Positions 1-8,700 of a stretch of DNA of 64,000 nucleotides are shown here, one piece after another (position 1 is the stretch's first letter; each line of letters begins with the position of its first letter). Origin of the DNA: Pseudomonas pharyngis (lineage in GTDB: Bacteria; Pseudomonadota; Gammaproteobacteria; Pseudomonadales; Pseudomonadaceae); contig NZ_BQID01000017.1 in assembly GCF_021602345.1 (NCBI RefSeq), positions 1-64,000 on the forward strand. The letters run 5' to 3'. Position numbers and translations under genes: made by a program. Under the pieces are notes generated by a model. The model made no database searches. It saw nothing but the letters and a program-made list of their open reading frames with translations, and had not been told where the DNA came from.

Positions 1-479
1 GCCCCGCCCGCCCCGCTGACATCGCTGTCGGGGTAGTCACGGGCGTCGAAATGCTTGCTGGCTGTGCGGATCCAGACGTCCGCGCTGTTGCCGTAGACCT
101 TCTTGAAGAACGCGCCCTGAAAGCGTCGACCGGCCACCGATACACCGGACCGACTCTGCCGAGGACGACCGATGCGACTGGCTTCCATGGCGTTGAGGCC
201 AAACCAGAGTTTGCCGCTGTTGGCTCCCCCGCTGACCGGGTAGGCCCGCAGGCGCTGCCGCACTGCTGCCACGGCGATACGTTCCTGACGGCCGACAGCG
301 CGGGCGATGTGTGTGGCGAGCCAACGCAGGGTTTTGTTGATGGCTCGGCGCTGAGCAGCGGCGGCAGCCTTGGGCACCAGGGCGGCGAAATCCTGAAAGG
401 CTTTCAGGTCTGCCGCCGAGGTCTGCAGGGAGATCATCCCGCCGCCGGCCGAGGGCTTGAAGTATCTGCCGACACTCAT
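1..479 (-). CDS. Phage minor tail protein Z-like, 3' part cut by window edge
   Basis: The reading frame opens at an ATG whose first base is 479 and stays open to the window edge, so the C-terminus is missing. The visible protein begins MSVGRYFKPSAGGGMISLQT and continues with a basic, Ala/Arg-rich helical stretch (AAQRRAINKTLRWLATHIAR) and then GAFFKKVYGNSADVWIR. This fits the minor tail Z family, which acts in lambda-type tail assembly. The start overlaps the stop of the upstream FII-like gene as ATGA, which supports the start and shows translational coupling. Family assignment is from general resemblance and gene order; the order after FII matches lambda. Confidence 0.7.
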   Translation of the reverse strand, partial: MSVGRYFKPSAGGGMISLQTSAADLKAFQDFAALVPKAAAAAQRRAINKTLRWLATHIARAVGRQERIAVAAVRQRLRAYPVSGGANSGKLWFGLNAMEASRIGRPRQSRSGVSVAGRRFQGAFFKKVYGNSADVWIRTASKHFDARDYPDSDVSGAGG

Positions 480-796
480 GGTCGTTTCCTCAGGATCAAG
501 GCGACAAGTCCGTCACCGCCCGGCTCCAGCTGCAGCAGGTCGTAGTCGCCGCCGCCGTCCAGCTCCGGCAGATCTACGCTCACCAGCAGCCCTTTTTTCA
601 GGCCGTGCGAATCACGGACGCGGATTTCGAACTTCGGCTCGCGCAACGCCGTTTTGACGCTGCCCATCTTGGGTTGCATCCACGGTGCCGCGAACATGCC
701 GAGCACCGGTTCGTCGTAGCCCTCGATCCGGGCCGTGTCGCCGAGGGTTTCGAACACCGTGTCGTCGAGGTCTTCCAGCAGCTCCCGGAAGGCCAT
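476..796 (-). CDS. Phage head-tail joining protein, FII-like
   Basis: A protein of 106 residues starting MAFRELLEDLDDTVFETLGD. A longer in-frame start exists, but the ATG at 796 sits just after the capsid gene stop (TAA at 799-801), so it is preferred. Size and position between capsid E and the Z-like gene match lambda gpFII (117 residues), which joins heads to tails. The sequence is a small beta-rich domain with no catalytic motif. Stop and next start overlap as ATGA. Confidence rests more on synteny than on sequence. Confidence 0.7.
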   Translation of the reverse strand: MAFRELLEDLDDTVFETLGDTARIEGYDEPVLGMFAAPWMQPKMGSVKTALREPKFEIRVRDSHGLKKGLLVSVDLPELDGGGDYDLLQLEPGGDGLVALILRKRP

Positions 797-798
797 GG

Positions 799-1794
799 TT
801 ACAGCTCCAGGAGAATCTGCGCCCGTGGTCGTGTGCACAGGTGCAGCGGATTGGACTGGGCTTCACCGGCCATGCCTTTCTTGAACGGCAACGGTTCGAT
901 CATGCTGTAGTACGGAATGCCTTGGGTGTTGACCGTTTCCATGTAGTCAGCCGGCGCAAACACCGAGATGTACAGATCCGGCACGCCTTCAGGGATCAGC
1001 AGCGCCTTGTCGTCATGCACGAACGACACACCGGCCACCTTGCCACGGTAGCGTTCCCAGATGATGCCGCCGAACTCAAAGCTTTCACGAGCATCACCGC
1101 GCAGGGCGGCTGCCTGCTGGCTGTTGAGGTAGGTCTCCTTGACGGACTTGTGAATGATCAGCTTGTTCCAAAAGTTCTTGCCGCAGAAGGCGCGAGCTCC
1201 GGTGCTTGTCACGCTACCGAGTGCATCTTCCTGCATGTCCAGGGCTTCACCGCATTTAACCCGCAGCTCAGTGCTCGGGTCTGCCAACCCCATCGGTAGC
1301 TTCTGACGCTGCACACCGAAGCGGTCATAGAGGTCCAGCAGGACCGTCGAGCCATCGGCGTCGAGGATCTGACCATTCAATGCGCCCATGCGCTGAAACT
1401 CGTGCGTGGCGTCCAACTGGCGCCGCGCCTTGGCCAACCGTGCATTGACTACGTCCTGCACCGCCTGCAGTTCAGTGCGGGTACCGAAGGCGCGGATGCC
1501 TTGAATCTCGTCGGCCTTGATGGTGAAGCGCTCCGGCAGGTGCACGGTGTTGAACGGGATCAGGTTGCGCTTGCTGCCTGCGACCACCAAGCCGGACGTG
1601 CCACGCTCACCCGCCGGCACCAGGGCCAGAGTGTCGCCGTCCTTTTCAATCTGCACGGTCAGAGTGGTGATGCCTTCCTCGCGGAACAGACCCAGCGCGC
1701 TGATGCGCCCCGGCAAGTAAGGCTGATCGTTGAGTGCAGCGGTCAGCGAATCGACGCTGAATGCTTCGTCGTCAAAAATGGCGATATCGGCCAT
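799..1794 (-). CDS. Major capsid protein, lambda gpE family
   Basis: A protein of 331 residues beginning MADIAIFDDEAFSVDSLTAA. The frame is open 11 codons further upstream, but family members start near this ATG. The family forms the icosahedral shell of lambda-like heads. Typical features are the N-terminal arm followed by PYLPGRISALGLFREEGITT and the C-terminal NTQGIPYYSMIEPLPFKKGM. It lies directly after the decoration protein gene, as in lambda. No truncation seen. Confidence 0.93.
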   Translation of the reverse strand: MADIAIFDDEAFSVDSLTAALNDQPYLPGRISALGLFREEGITTLTVQIEKDGDTLALVPAGERGTSGLVVAGSKRNLIPFNTVHLPERFTIKADEIQGIRAFGTRTELQAVQDVVNARLAKARRQLDATHEFQRMGALNGQILDADGSTVLLDLYDRFGVQRQKLPMGLADPSTELRVKCGEALDMQEDALGSVTSTGARAFCGKNFWNKLIIHKSVKETYLNSQQAAALRGDARESFEFGGIIWERYRGKVAGVSFVHDDKALLIPEGVPDLYISVFAPADYMETVNTQGIPYYSMIEPLPFKKGMAGEAQSNPLHLCTRPRAQILLEL

Positions 1795-1856
1795 GGGTAG
1801 TCTCCAGAAACGAAAAATCCCGCACACGGCGGGATGCTTACAAAAGAAGGATCGAC

Positions 1857-2201
1857 TTAGCGGACGATCACGAAGTGAGTGGCGAGGGCTTTCTCGGCGG
1901 CCAGATCCAGGCCGGTCAGGTGTGCTTCGCTGACCTCGGCCAACCGCACCACGGCGCGACCGCGACGAACGACGTCCGATTCGCCGAGTGGGCCGTAGAG
2001 AATGGCGACGGCGTTTTCCGTGCCGTCTTCGGCGGTCGGGTTGTACGGGGCGAATTCACTGGTCGTAGCCACCAGGCCGAGGATTTGACCCGGCTCCAGC
2101 GCCGGACCAGCCGCAACATTGATTGCTTCTCGCGAGATGGTCCCGGCGCCCTCGGACAGCAGGAACTCACCTGCATGCATCGGTTCGCGTTTGATGGTCA
2201 T
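1857..2201 (-). CDS. Head decoration protein, lambda gpD family
   Basis: A protein of 114 residues, close to lambda gpD (110). It begins MTIKREPMHAGEFLLSEGAG and has the family pattern of an N-terminal strand, then GPALEPGQILGLV, then AVAILYGPL. The family trimerises on the capsid surface to stabilise the expanded head. It lies between the head protease and the capsid gene. Its start overlaps the end of the protease gene by four bases (ATGA). Confidence 0.92.
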   Translation of the reverse strand: MTIKREPMHAGEFLLSEGAGTISREAINVAAGPALEPGQILGLVATTSEFAPYNPTAEDGTENAVAILYGPLGESDVVRRGRAVVRLAEVSEAHLTGLDLAAEKALATHFVIVR

Positions 2202-3340
2202 GGTCTTGCTCCTTTAGAGGCTTGAGATTGAGCGGCCTGACGTGCCGCCCAGATCGACGGCGGATCGGGTTGTTTGGCTTGAATTTTGGGAGCCGGGTCT
2301 TCGTTCTGTGGCAGGCTGTTGTCGATCTCGAAGCCTCCGCCCTTCCCCACGACTTTGTCGAAGAGCCGCGCACGCACGGCGCTGGTATCCAGTCCGGCCT
2401 GCACAAACTCCACCGCAAACTCTGGCAGCCGGGCGGCAACACACAGATCGCGGATCGACTTGGCCTGGGTGATCGCTGCCTTCACGGTCGCCTCATCGAC
2501 CAACTTGGTGGTGGCCAGCAGTGGCTCGATGAGGTTGCTCATTCCGCCTTGGTTACAGGACTTGCTGATCAGCAGAGCCAGCGCCGCCGCATCCGCACCA
2601 GGCTCCGGGGGTTGAGGATCGTCGATCACCGGCTCGGTCGGTTTCGCGGGCTCGTTGAGCAGATCCAGCAGCGCCTGGGGCGTGTGCTGGTATTTCTGCA
2701 TCACCGTGCCCTGTCCCAGGCATGCTTTGATCTGTACGCCGTCGCCCACCTCATCGGCCAACCCGAGGGCCACCGCTTCGCGGGCCGTCAGCCAGGTCTC
2801 GGCATTGACCAGACGCCGCAGCTCGACTTCGTCGATGTTCGGCGCCTTGGCCTTGTAGGCCGTGATGATGAGCTCCAGCGCTTGATCCAGCGCGTTCGCC
2901 ACCTTGCGCATGTCCTCGGCATCACCCGAGGCATACGTCCACGGGTTGTGGATCATCAGCGCGGCGTTTTCCGCGATGACCACGCGATGAGCGCCGCAGA
3001 CTGCAACGCTCGCGGCACTGGCAGCTAGGGCATCAACCCGGCCAGTGCAGCGTTCGCCCAATCGCGACAAGGCGTTGTGAATAGCCAGACCATCAAACAG
3101 GTCGCCCCCGATGCTGTTGAAGGCTGCAACGACGGGCGACACGCCGTCATCAAGCGCCGCCAAATCACGCACAAACTGATTGGCGGTGATGCCCCAGGCA
3201 CCGATCTCGCCGTAGACGTACACCTCGATTGTGCGTTGTTCGGCTTCACCGCTGGCCCGGAGGCTGTACCAGTGTTTGTCTTTCACGGGCAGCTGCCCGT
3301 CCAGTTTGTTGAAGATCCGTAGAGGAAACGGCGGTTTCAT
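2198..3340 (-). CDS. Head maturation protease, ClpP/S49 type
   Basis: A protein of 380 residues. The N-terminal half is a ClpP-like serine protease: NSIGGDLFDGLAIHNAL (residues 75-91), a likely nucleophile Ser111 in AASAAS, and a likely catalytic His131 in ALMIHNP. It should cut the scaffold and portal during head assembly, like lambda gpC. The C-terminal 114 residues start at an internal Met (MSNLIEPLLATTK) and read like a scaffold domain, so an in-frame scaffold could be made as lambda makes Nu3. ATGA overlaps link it to the portal gene upstream and gpD downstream. Confidence 0.92.
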   Translation of the reverse strand: MKPPFPLRIFNKLDGQLPVKDKHWYSLRASGEAEQRTIEVYVYGEIGAWGITANQFVRDLAALDDGVSPVVAAFNSIGGDLFDGLAIHNALSRLGERCTGRVDALAASAASVAVCGAHRVVIAENAALMIHNPWTYASGDAEDMRKVANALDQALELIITAYKAKAPNIDEVELRRLVNAETWLTAREAVALGLADEVGDGVQIKACLGQGTVMQKYQHTPQALLDLLNEPAKPTEPVIDDPQPPEPGADAAALALLISKSCNQGGMSNLIEPLLATTKLVDEATVKAAITQAKSIRDLCVAARLPEFAVEFVQAGLDTSAVRARLFDKVVGKGGGFEIDNSLPQNEDPAPKIQAKQPDPPSIWAARQAAQSQASKGARP

Positions 3341-4821
3341 GGTTTCTCCTGGTCGTCAGGGTGGGTATCGACCTCGACGAGCGTTCGGTAATTGAGGCCC
3401 AGGTCGCGGGCACGTTGGGCGTCAGCCGCGTTCTCCGCGTCGACGGCTTCGGCGTCGTAGCCTGTGCGCAGGCACATCTCACTGCGCGAGGCGAATCCGG
3501 CGTTGACCTCCAGCATTCGCGCTTGCACGTCCTGTACTGGTTGGATGTAGGCCCAGCCTTGCGGCACCCAGCGAGTGCGCAGAAATTCGCGGCGGCGACT
3601 GGCGTAGTCCGGTAGGTCAATCACTCCAGCCAGCACGGCCATGTCCAGCCACGCGGCGCGTACCGGTCGACAGAGTTGGTGGATGTAGACGTTGAATTGC
3701 AGCTGTTCAAGGCGGCGCCGGAACTCGTTCAGCACCACTCGTAGCGCCCGGTCGTTGATGCCTTTCATGTCACCGGTGAGGATCTCGTAAGGCGTGTCGG
3801 TGCCGGCTGCTGCGGCCATCAGTTGCTGACGCATGAAGTCCGGGTAGTTGTTGCCGGCATCCGGTGGTTTGGAGAACTCGACCTCCTCACCGGCGCCCAG
3901 CTCCTGCATGGTGCCGGGCTCCAGCGCGACCATCGGCGTGAAGCCGTCGCGGTCGGCGGTGATCAACTGGCCGGTGACCGGGTCGCGAGGAACCTGGCCC
4001 ATGTCCGGCGACGGACGTTTGATGAAACCAGCGAACAGGTTGGACACCTCTTGCCGGAACAGTACCGCGTCGTCGTAGTTGTCCAGGCTACGCAGTCGCT
4101 TGAGGACTGGTGACATGCGAGGCACGCCGCGTAGTTGACCCGGTTCCAGCGGTTCGAAGATGTGCAGCACCTGGCTGGCCGGTACACGCACCAGCTGGTT
4201 GTAGCCACTGTTGAGCGACGACGCGTCACGCGGGTGCGAGCGGTACATCCAATAGGCCACGCGCTTGCCGGCCGGGTTGAACTCGATCCCGGCGCGAATG
4301 ATGTTGCCATCGCGAGTGGTTTCGAATTTGTCGTGCGGCACAAACTCCGGCGCCAGGGTCTGCAGCTGCAGCGGCACGACCAGTCCATCGTCGAGACTAC
4401 GCGGACGCAATCGGACAAAGCACTCGCCCGCCGTTTCGACGGTGCGAGCCACCAGTGCCTGCTGCCCGTAGAAGTCGCAGAGGCCGTCTGCATCCGACTC
4501 GTCGGCCCAGTCGTCCCAAAGTTCCTGCAGCAGCGTTCGCAGTGCTTCGTCCTTGACCTTCGGGCGAGGCGTGATACCGGTGCCGATTAGGTTGCTGACA
4601 CGCTTGTTGATCGCGTTGGCCGCATACGGGTCATTGCGTACCGCTGCCCGCGACCGGGCTCGCAGGTTGCGTAGCGCCGGGGTGTTGATGCTGTTGATGC
4701 CGTTATCGGAAGCATCCCAACTGGCCGAACGACGGCCCTCTCCGGCGCCTTCGTAGCTGGCCTTGATGTTCGATGGCAGCAAAAATCCGCTACGGGTCAG
4801 AGCCGGAAATTGTCGAGACAT
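3337..4821 (-). CDS. Phage portal protein, lambda gpB family
   Basis: A protein of 494 residues, near the usual length of lambda-family portals. Conserved stretches include RARSRAAVRNDPYAANAINK near residue 60 and GTDTPYEILTGDMKGINDRA near residue 345. The portal forms the dodecameric ring at one vertex through which DNA enters the head. The gene lies between the gpW-like connector and the head protease, as in lambda. Its start overlaps the gpW stop as TGATG. Assignment is firm. Confidence 0.95.
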   Translation of the reverse strand: MSRQFPALTRSGFLLPSNIKASYEGAGEGRRSASWDASDNGINSINTPALRNLRARSRAAVRNDPYAANAINKRVSNLIGTGITPRPKVKDEALRTLLQELWDDWADESDADGLCDFYGQQALVARTVETAGECFVRLRPRSLDDGLVVPLQLQTLAPEFVPHDKFETTRDGNIIRAGIEFNPAGKRVAYWMYRSHPRDASSLNSGYNQLVRVPASQVLHIFEPLEPGQLRGVPRMSPVLKRLRSLDNYDDAVLFRQEVSNLFAGFIKRPSPDMGQVPRDPVTGQLITADRDGFTPMVALEPGTMQELGAGEEVEFSKPPDAGNNYPDFMRQQLMAAAAGTDTPYEILTGDMKGINDRALRVVLNEFRRRLEQLQFNVYIHQLCRPVRAAWLDMAVLAGVIDLPDYASRRREFLRTRWVPQGWAYIQPVQDVQARMLEVNAGFASRSEMCLRTGYDAEAVDAENAADAQRARDLGLNYRTLVEVDTHPDDQEKP

Positions 4822-5027
4822 CAGATTCCCTTGCCTCCGTGACTGAGCCGCACGACCCGCGAGCGCGGAGCGGCAGCGCTGATTAGCGAACTGCGGATTT
4901 CTTCACGAGCGCGGAGCAGTTCGTCGACGTCGCGGTATTCCACCGTTCGGTCGCTGTAGCGCACGGTCTTTTCACCGCGTGCGATGGCGCGCTCGATAGC
5001 TTCGAGGTGTTTCTGGGTAAAGGACAT
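4821..5027 (-). CDS. gpW-like head-tail connector
   Basis: A protein of 68 residues, the same length as lambda gpW. It begins MSFTQKHLEAIERAIARGEK, then has KTVRYSDRTVEYRDVDELLR, which is the family pattern of a helix, a beta hairpin and a second helix. gpW closes the filled head and prepares it for tail joining. It sits between the large terminase and the portal gene, exactly its lambda position, with a one-base gap to the terminase stop. Confidence 0.9.
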   Translation of the reverse strand: MSFTQKHLEAIERAIARGEKTVRYSDRTVEYRDVDELLRAREEIRSSLISAAAPRSRVVRLSHGGKGI

Positions 5028-5028
5028 A

Positions 5029-7056
5029 TCAGCGTCTCTTCAGATAACCGCTGGTGGAACTGCGGCGTTGAGGGGGTGCGGCTGGGCGTGCCTGCACGAC
5101 CGGCGCAGCAGGTGGTGGTGCCGCGACTTGAGCCTGTCGCACAGCAGCAGGTTCAGGTGTTTGGCCTCCATCAACGCGCTCACCCTGAACCGGTTTGACG
5201 CCAAGCGCGTCGTCGAACAGACCAGACTGGGCCAGTGCCTGACGCACCCGATCCCAGTCGTGTTCCTGGTAGCGATTGATGCCGAGGTAATGGGCCATGG
5301 CCAGGCAGTACACCATCAGGTCGAGCGCTTCGTTGCGCTCGGCCTTGCCCTTGACCCATTCGATGCGTTTGTGGCCGCGCACGTAGCGCACGACCTTGCG
5401 CTCGGCGACACACTGGACGAAGAACTCGTCCGGCAGGTCATTGGCAAAGTGCAGCGAGCCCGGGCCGTCCGGGAACGGATAGCGGTTGTAGATCCAATCC
5501 TTTGCCGTGTCGGTGCCGACGAACCAGAGCTCGGCGCCGTTGCGTTCGGTCTGGCCTTTCCAGGTCACGTCGACCAGGGACGGGCGCTGTGCAATGACCG
5601 GCCTACCCGGCTTGCTCGCGCCTTTGATGGCAAACACGTTGCGCCAACGACGCACACGGCAGAACTGATAGACCTCGTCGGTGTGGTGACCGCCGGAGTC
5701 GACGCCAACGGCAAGGATGCCCAAGCCGACGCCGCAAGGATGCCGGTAGCGAGCCTTGAGCTTTTCGTCCAGTACGGACCAGGTGCGCTCGTCGGCTGGA
5801 TCGCCCCAGATGACCTGGTGATCGACCACCCAGCGCTCCATGCCGACGCCGAAACCCATCACCATCATTTCCAGGCGGTTGGCCTGAACGTCGACGGAAC
5901 CGGTCAGCATCAGCACACCGGCCGGCATCGCGCCGAGGGTGTAGGTCTCCTGCCGCGCCCGGGCGATCAGCACTTCCGCCTTGGTCTGTTCAAGTGCGCT
6001 GTCCCAAACCTTGGCCAGACGGGTGTTGTAGAACACCTGCATCAGGCTTGTATCGCCTTGAGCCTGAGCCTTTTTTGCGTCCTCGAATTCTTCGGCGAGC
6101 GAGGCCCAGTCCATCCAGCCGGTGGGCGAGTAGAGTGAGTTGAGATGGAAGCCGACGGTCTTGCCGTCGCCGCTACCATGTGCGCGCCACTCGCCTCGGG
6201 CGAGCATGTCGCTCTTATGGTGCTCCTCGATCAGCACGTCGCACTCAGGGGCTGCGCATTGGTAATGGACGGTGCTGTAGTCCTTGCTGTAGAGCAGGCG
6301 TTCCCATTCCAGCACTTGCATATGGCCGCAGGTGGGACACGGCACGTAGTAGTAACGCTGGTCGCTGGACTCGAACAGGTCGGCAATCCGCGAGGCGCCC
6401 TTGATCGTCGGCGAGCTGGAGAAGTAGATCTTGGCGTTGCGACCGAAGTTGGTCGCCCGCGTCTCTGCCAGCTTGATGGGATCGCCCTCCTGGCCGACAT
6501 CGTTCTCCCAACGGTCGACCTCGTCGCCGTAGATGTAGCGTGCCGACAGCTCCGACAGGTTGGCCGCAGAACCGGCGGTTGTGACGTACAGCGAGCCGCC
6601 CTCGAATTCCTTGGTATCCATCGTGTTGCGGGCATCCCGTGAGCGGGTGGCCGCAACCCGCTCGCGCAGAACGGGGGTGGCCTTGATGGTCTTGCTGATC
6701 CGCCCCGACACGCGCTTGGACAGGCCGAGGCTGGGCAGCAGCGCCAGGATGTTGGAGGGCGCCATGTGGATCAGGCCGCCCATCCAGTTCAGGGCGATCT
6801 GGGTTTTCATCAACTGCGAGGCCACCATGGTGACCACGCGTCTGCAGGGGTGAGCCGGCGACAGGCAACGCATGGGCTCGCGGGCATAAGGCGTCCGTGA
6901 GGTGCGGTACTGGCCGGGCTCTGGGGCGCCGGTGTCTCGCGGGATCCGCATGTACTCGTCGGCCCATTGATCGATCCAGAGATCAGGATCGGGGCGCAGT
7001 CCACGGAAATAAGCCTCACGGTACACCTCTGCACCGTCAGGAAATTCCGTGTGCAT
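5029..7056 (-). CDS. Terminase large subunit, lambda gpA family
   Basis: A protein of 675 residues (lambda gpA has 641). The N-terminal packaging ATPase shows a deviant Walker A around VASQLMKTQIALNWMGG and a Walker B-like YIYGDEVDRW. The C-terminal half carries the endonuclease region (GVDSGGHHTDEVYQFCRV, then DALDLMVYCLAMAHYLG-like helices). The enzyme cuts concatemers at cos and drives DNA into the head. The last 70 residues are Ala/Pro/Gln-rich and probably a tail that contacts the portal. It is followed by gpW and preceded by the small subunit. Confidence 0.96.
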   Translation of the reverse strand: MHTEFPDGAEVYREAYFRGLRPDPDLWIDQWADEYMRIPRDTGAPEPGQYRTSRTPYAREPMRCLSPAHPCRRVVTMVASQLMKTQIALNWMGGLIHMAPSNILALLPSLGLSKRVSGRISKTIKATPVLRERVAATRSRDARNTMDTKEFEGGSLYVTTAGSAANLSELSARYIYGDEVDRWENDVGQEGDPIKLAETRATNFGRNAKIYFSSSPTIKGASRIADLFESSDQRYYYVPCPTCGHMQVLEWERLLYSKDYSTVHYQCAAPECDVLIEEHHKSDMLARGEWRAHGSGDGKTVGFHLNSLYSPTGWMDWASLAEEFEDAKKAQAQGDTSLMQVFYNTRLAKVWDSALEQTKAEVLIARARQETYTLGAMPAGVLMLTGSVDVQANRLEMMVMGFGVGMERWVVDHQVIWGDPADERTWSVLDEKLKARYRHPCGVGLGILAVGVDSGGHHTDEVYQFCRVRRWRNVFAIKGASKPGRPVIAQRPSLVDVTWKGQTERNGAELWFVGTDTAKDWIYNRYPFPDGPGSLHFANDLPDEFFVQCVAERKVVRYVRGHKRIEWVKGKAERNEALDLMVYCLAMAHYLGINRYQEHDWDRVRQALAQSGLFDDALGVKPVQGERVDGGQTPEPAAVRQAQVAAPPPAAPVVQARPAAPPQRRSSTSGYLKRR

Positions 7057-7060
7057 GGGT

Positions 7061-7663
7061 TCAGTCCGTTGTCATGGCGTGTTCAAGGTCGGCTGATGAG
7101 AGGCGCTCGGCCTCTTCCAGCGTTCGACGGAAGGTGGCCGTCAGGTGTTTTTCGATCAGCCAGGGATCGGTCATGGCCGCGAGATCGTGGGACAGTTGCG
7201 GCAGCGGGCCGAACAGTTGGTCGCGCAGCAAGCGGCCGGCGTTGTAGGCACCTGTCTCGACTGCCTCTTTGGAGACCAGTGAGCCTTGTGCTTTGCCCAA
7301 CTCGATCTCGGCCAGCTTGGCCATGTTGTGTTCGCGCAGGGCGCGGGCTTTCTGGAAGTCGGGAAGCTTGCCTTCGCCGGTAAGCACCTGCGGCGGCGCA
7401 GCCGTGGAAGTCGGCTCGGTCGTGGGGGAAAGTTGGCTGTAAACGTCGCGCTGAATCCGGTCTTGTTGGTGCCGGTCAACGACGGCGGTTTTACTTGGGT
7501 CAGCGGTGTCGCGAATCAACGCTTCGCTGGCCTGCACGTCCACTAGTTTTCCGTTTGGCGACAGCACCAGTCGGTTGTTGTTTTTCAACCAGGTGATGTA
7601 ACTCGGTGCCCTGCCGATCCGCGCCGCGAAGGCGCTTTTCGACAGGTAGGTTGGTTCTGTCAT
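7061..7663 (-). CDS. Terminase small subunit, Nu1-like
   Basis: A protein of 200 residues starting MTEPTYLSKSAFAARIGRAP. The ATG at 7663 has a strong Shine-Dalgarno (AAGGAGG, five bases before), so it is preferred over an in-frame TTG 15 bases upstream. The N-terminus is a DNA-binding winged helix (FAARIGRAPSYITWLKNNNR), as in lambda Nu1, which binds cosB. The C-terminal part contains helices likely to contact the large subunit. It is four bases upstream of the large subunit gene. Confidence 0.87.
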   Translation of the reverse strand: MTEPTYLSKSAFAARIGRAPSYITWLKNNNRLVLSPNGKLVDVQASEALIRDTADPSKTAVVDRHQQDRIQRDVYSQLSPTTEPTSTAAPPQVLTGEGKLPDFQKARALREHNMAKLAEIELGKAQGSLVSKEAVETGAYNAGRLLRDQLFGPLPQLSHDLAAMTDPWLIEKHLTATFRRTLEEAERLSSADLEHAMTTD

Positions 7664-7829
7664 AAGCCCTCCTTTCAACGGCTTTTCAATGCAGACCTTT
7701 CAATTTCAATGGATTGAATTTCAGTAAGCTGGGGGCGCTCCCGCTAACACTTTCCCGCGGGTTTCCGACCCCGTACCCCCCGAAATTCGCCAGGGTCCCC
7801 GGCGGTTTTCGGCGTCCCAGATCGGTGCA
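7664..7829. other. Gap before small terminase with TTTCAAT repeats, expected cos region
   Basis: In cos phages the packaging site normally lies just upstream of the small terminase gene. This gap contains TTTCAA at 7673, 7684, 7698 and 7704 and an inverted ATTGAA at 7713, so five near copies in 47 bases. C-rich and G-rich runs follow (7731-7790). The cohesive-end nick site itself cannot be read from sequence alone. Confidence 0.35.
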
Positions 7830-8174
7830 TCACCCCTGCTCGCCCCCGGCTGGCGGGACTTCGCAGACGCCCAGCCGCTTGGCAGCCCAGCGTTCGTACA
7901 ACCCGATGGCCACATCGGCACCGGCCATTGCCGTCAGGCAACCCAAGGCGCCCGCCGTCCAGAGCGTCATGCCGGCTGCGATCATCAGCATCATCGCCGA
8001 CACCCCGCAGACAATGCAGGCCCCGGACCGAAGCGCGAGGCGGCGCAACAATGCCCAGCCCCGCGCCCCATCCTTGTCGGCCCGCCACATCTCCCCCGAT
8101 ACGCCGCCGACCAGGGCCAGGACGATCACTAACCAGATCGGCATCTCTGCCAGCGCTTGTTGCTCGTTTGTCAT
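7830..8174 (-). CDS. Phage holin, LydA-like
   Basis: A protein of 114 residues starting MTNEQQALAEMPIWLVIVLA. The ATG at 8174 has AGGGG eight bases before, and is preferred over a TTG two codons upstream. It has an N-terminal membrane segment (MPIWLVIVLALVGGVSGEMW), a basic cytoplasmic stretch (RADKDGARGWALLRRLALRS), and two more membrane segments (IVCGVSAMMLMIAAGMTLW, then GALGCLTAMAGADVAIGL). This matches the LydA/HP1 holin type, which makes the lethal inner-membrane hole at lysis. No endolysin gene follows directly; it may lie outside the window. Confidence 0.82.
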   Translation of the reverse strand: MTNEQQALAEMPIWLVIVLALVGGVSGEMWRADKDGARGWALLRRLALRSGACIVCGVSAMMLMIAAGMTLWTAGALGCLTAMAGADVAIGLYERWAAKRLGVCEVPPAGGEQG

Positions 8175-8189
8175 CGCCAACCCCTAAAC

Positions 8190-8217
8190 GCAAAAACCCG
8201 GCGCAATGGCCGGGTTT
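8190..8217 (-). terminator. Intrinsic terminator just upstream of the holin gene
   Basis: On the minus strand the sequence reads AAACCCGGC, a six-base loop, GCCGGGTTT and then further T. The nine-base arms (8194-8202 and 8209-8217) pair perfectly. It lies about 20 bases upstream of the holin start, between the putative late regulator and the late genes. This is the position of tR' in lambda, where Q-type antitermination acts. Confidence 0.75.
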
Positions 8218-8700
8218 GGTGGTGTGGTGCCTGCCGCTCTCTGCGGTCGCACCTATCGAAGATGACTACTTTTTACAGGTCGATTCCGGTGGCAGCAACC
8301 CCGGTTTAATGCCACCCGGCGAATAAGTGGGTAACACCGGGTGAACGCCTAGCGAATGTCGGCGAATATCCCACCCCGGCATGCTGCTGTTTCGGCGGCG
8401 TCCCATCTGTCCCACTTTTCAGAATCGAAGTGGGACGCCTGAAAGCGCCTAAATTCGGGGCTTCGCCCCACTGTCCTACTTTGATTTCTCCTTTCTCGTG
8501 TAAGGAAGAATCTTAAAGAACACGCGTGCGCGCGAAACGCGCGTATTGCTGCCCGCTACGCTTACACGGGCGGGAGGCACTTTGTAGCGGGACGGTGGGA
8601 CAACCCAACAACGACAAGGCCCGCACCTGTCCCACTGCATCGAAACGCAGCGGGACAAGACGGGCCAGTGGGACAGCAACAGCCGGACGAATGCCTGGGG
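8218..8700. promoter_or_regulatory. Gene-free late-control region with clustered TGTCCCAC repeats
   Basis: No convincing gene was found here. Exact TGTCCCAC or its complement GTGGGACA occurs at 8408, 8595, 8628 and 8668, with near copies at 8430, 8472 and 8650. Two inverted pairs stand out: GTCCCACTT with AAGTGGGAC around 8409-8436, and CTGTCCCACTG with CAGTGGGACAG at 8627-8676. The density suggests protein-binding sites, for example for the late regulator or replication initiation. Function is inferred, not shown. Confidence 0.5.

Noticed and set aside
4984-6138. 384-codon open frame antisense to the large terminase
   Set aside because: Shadow of a GC-rich gene; no family resemblance.
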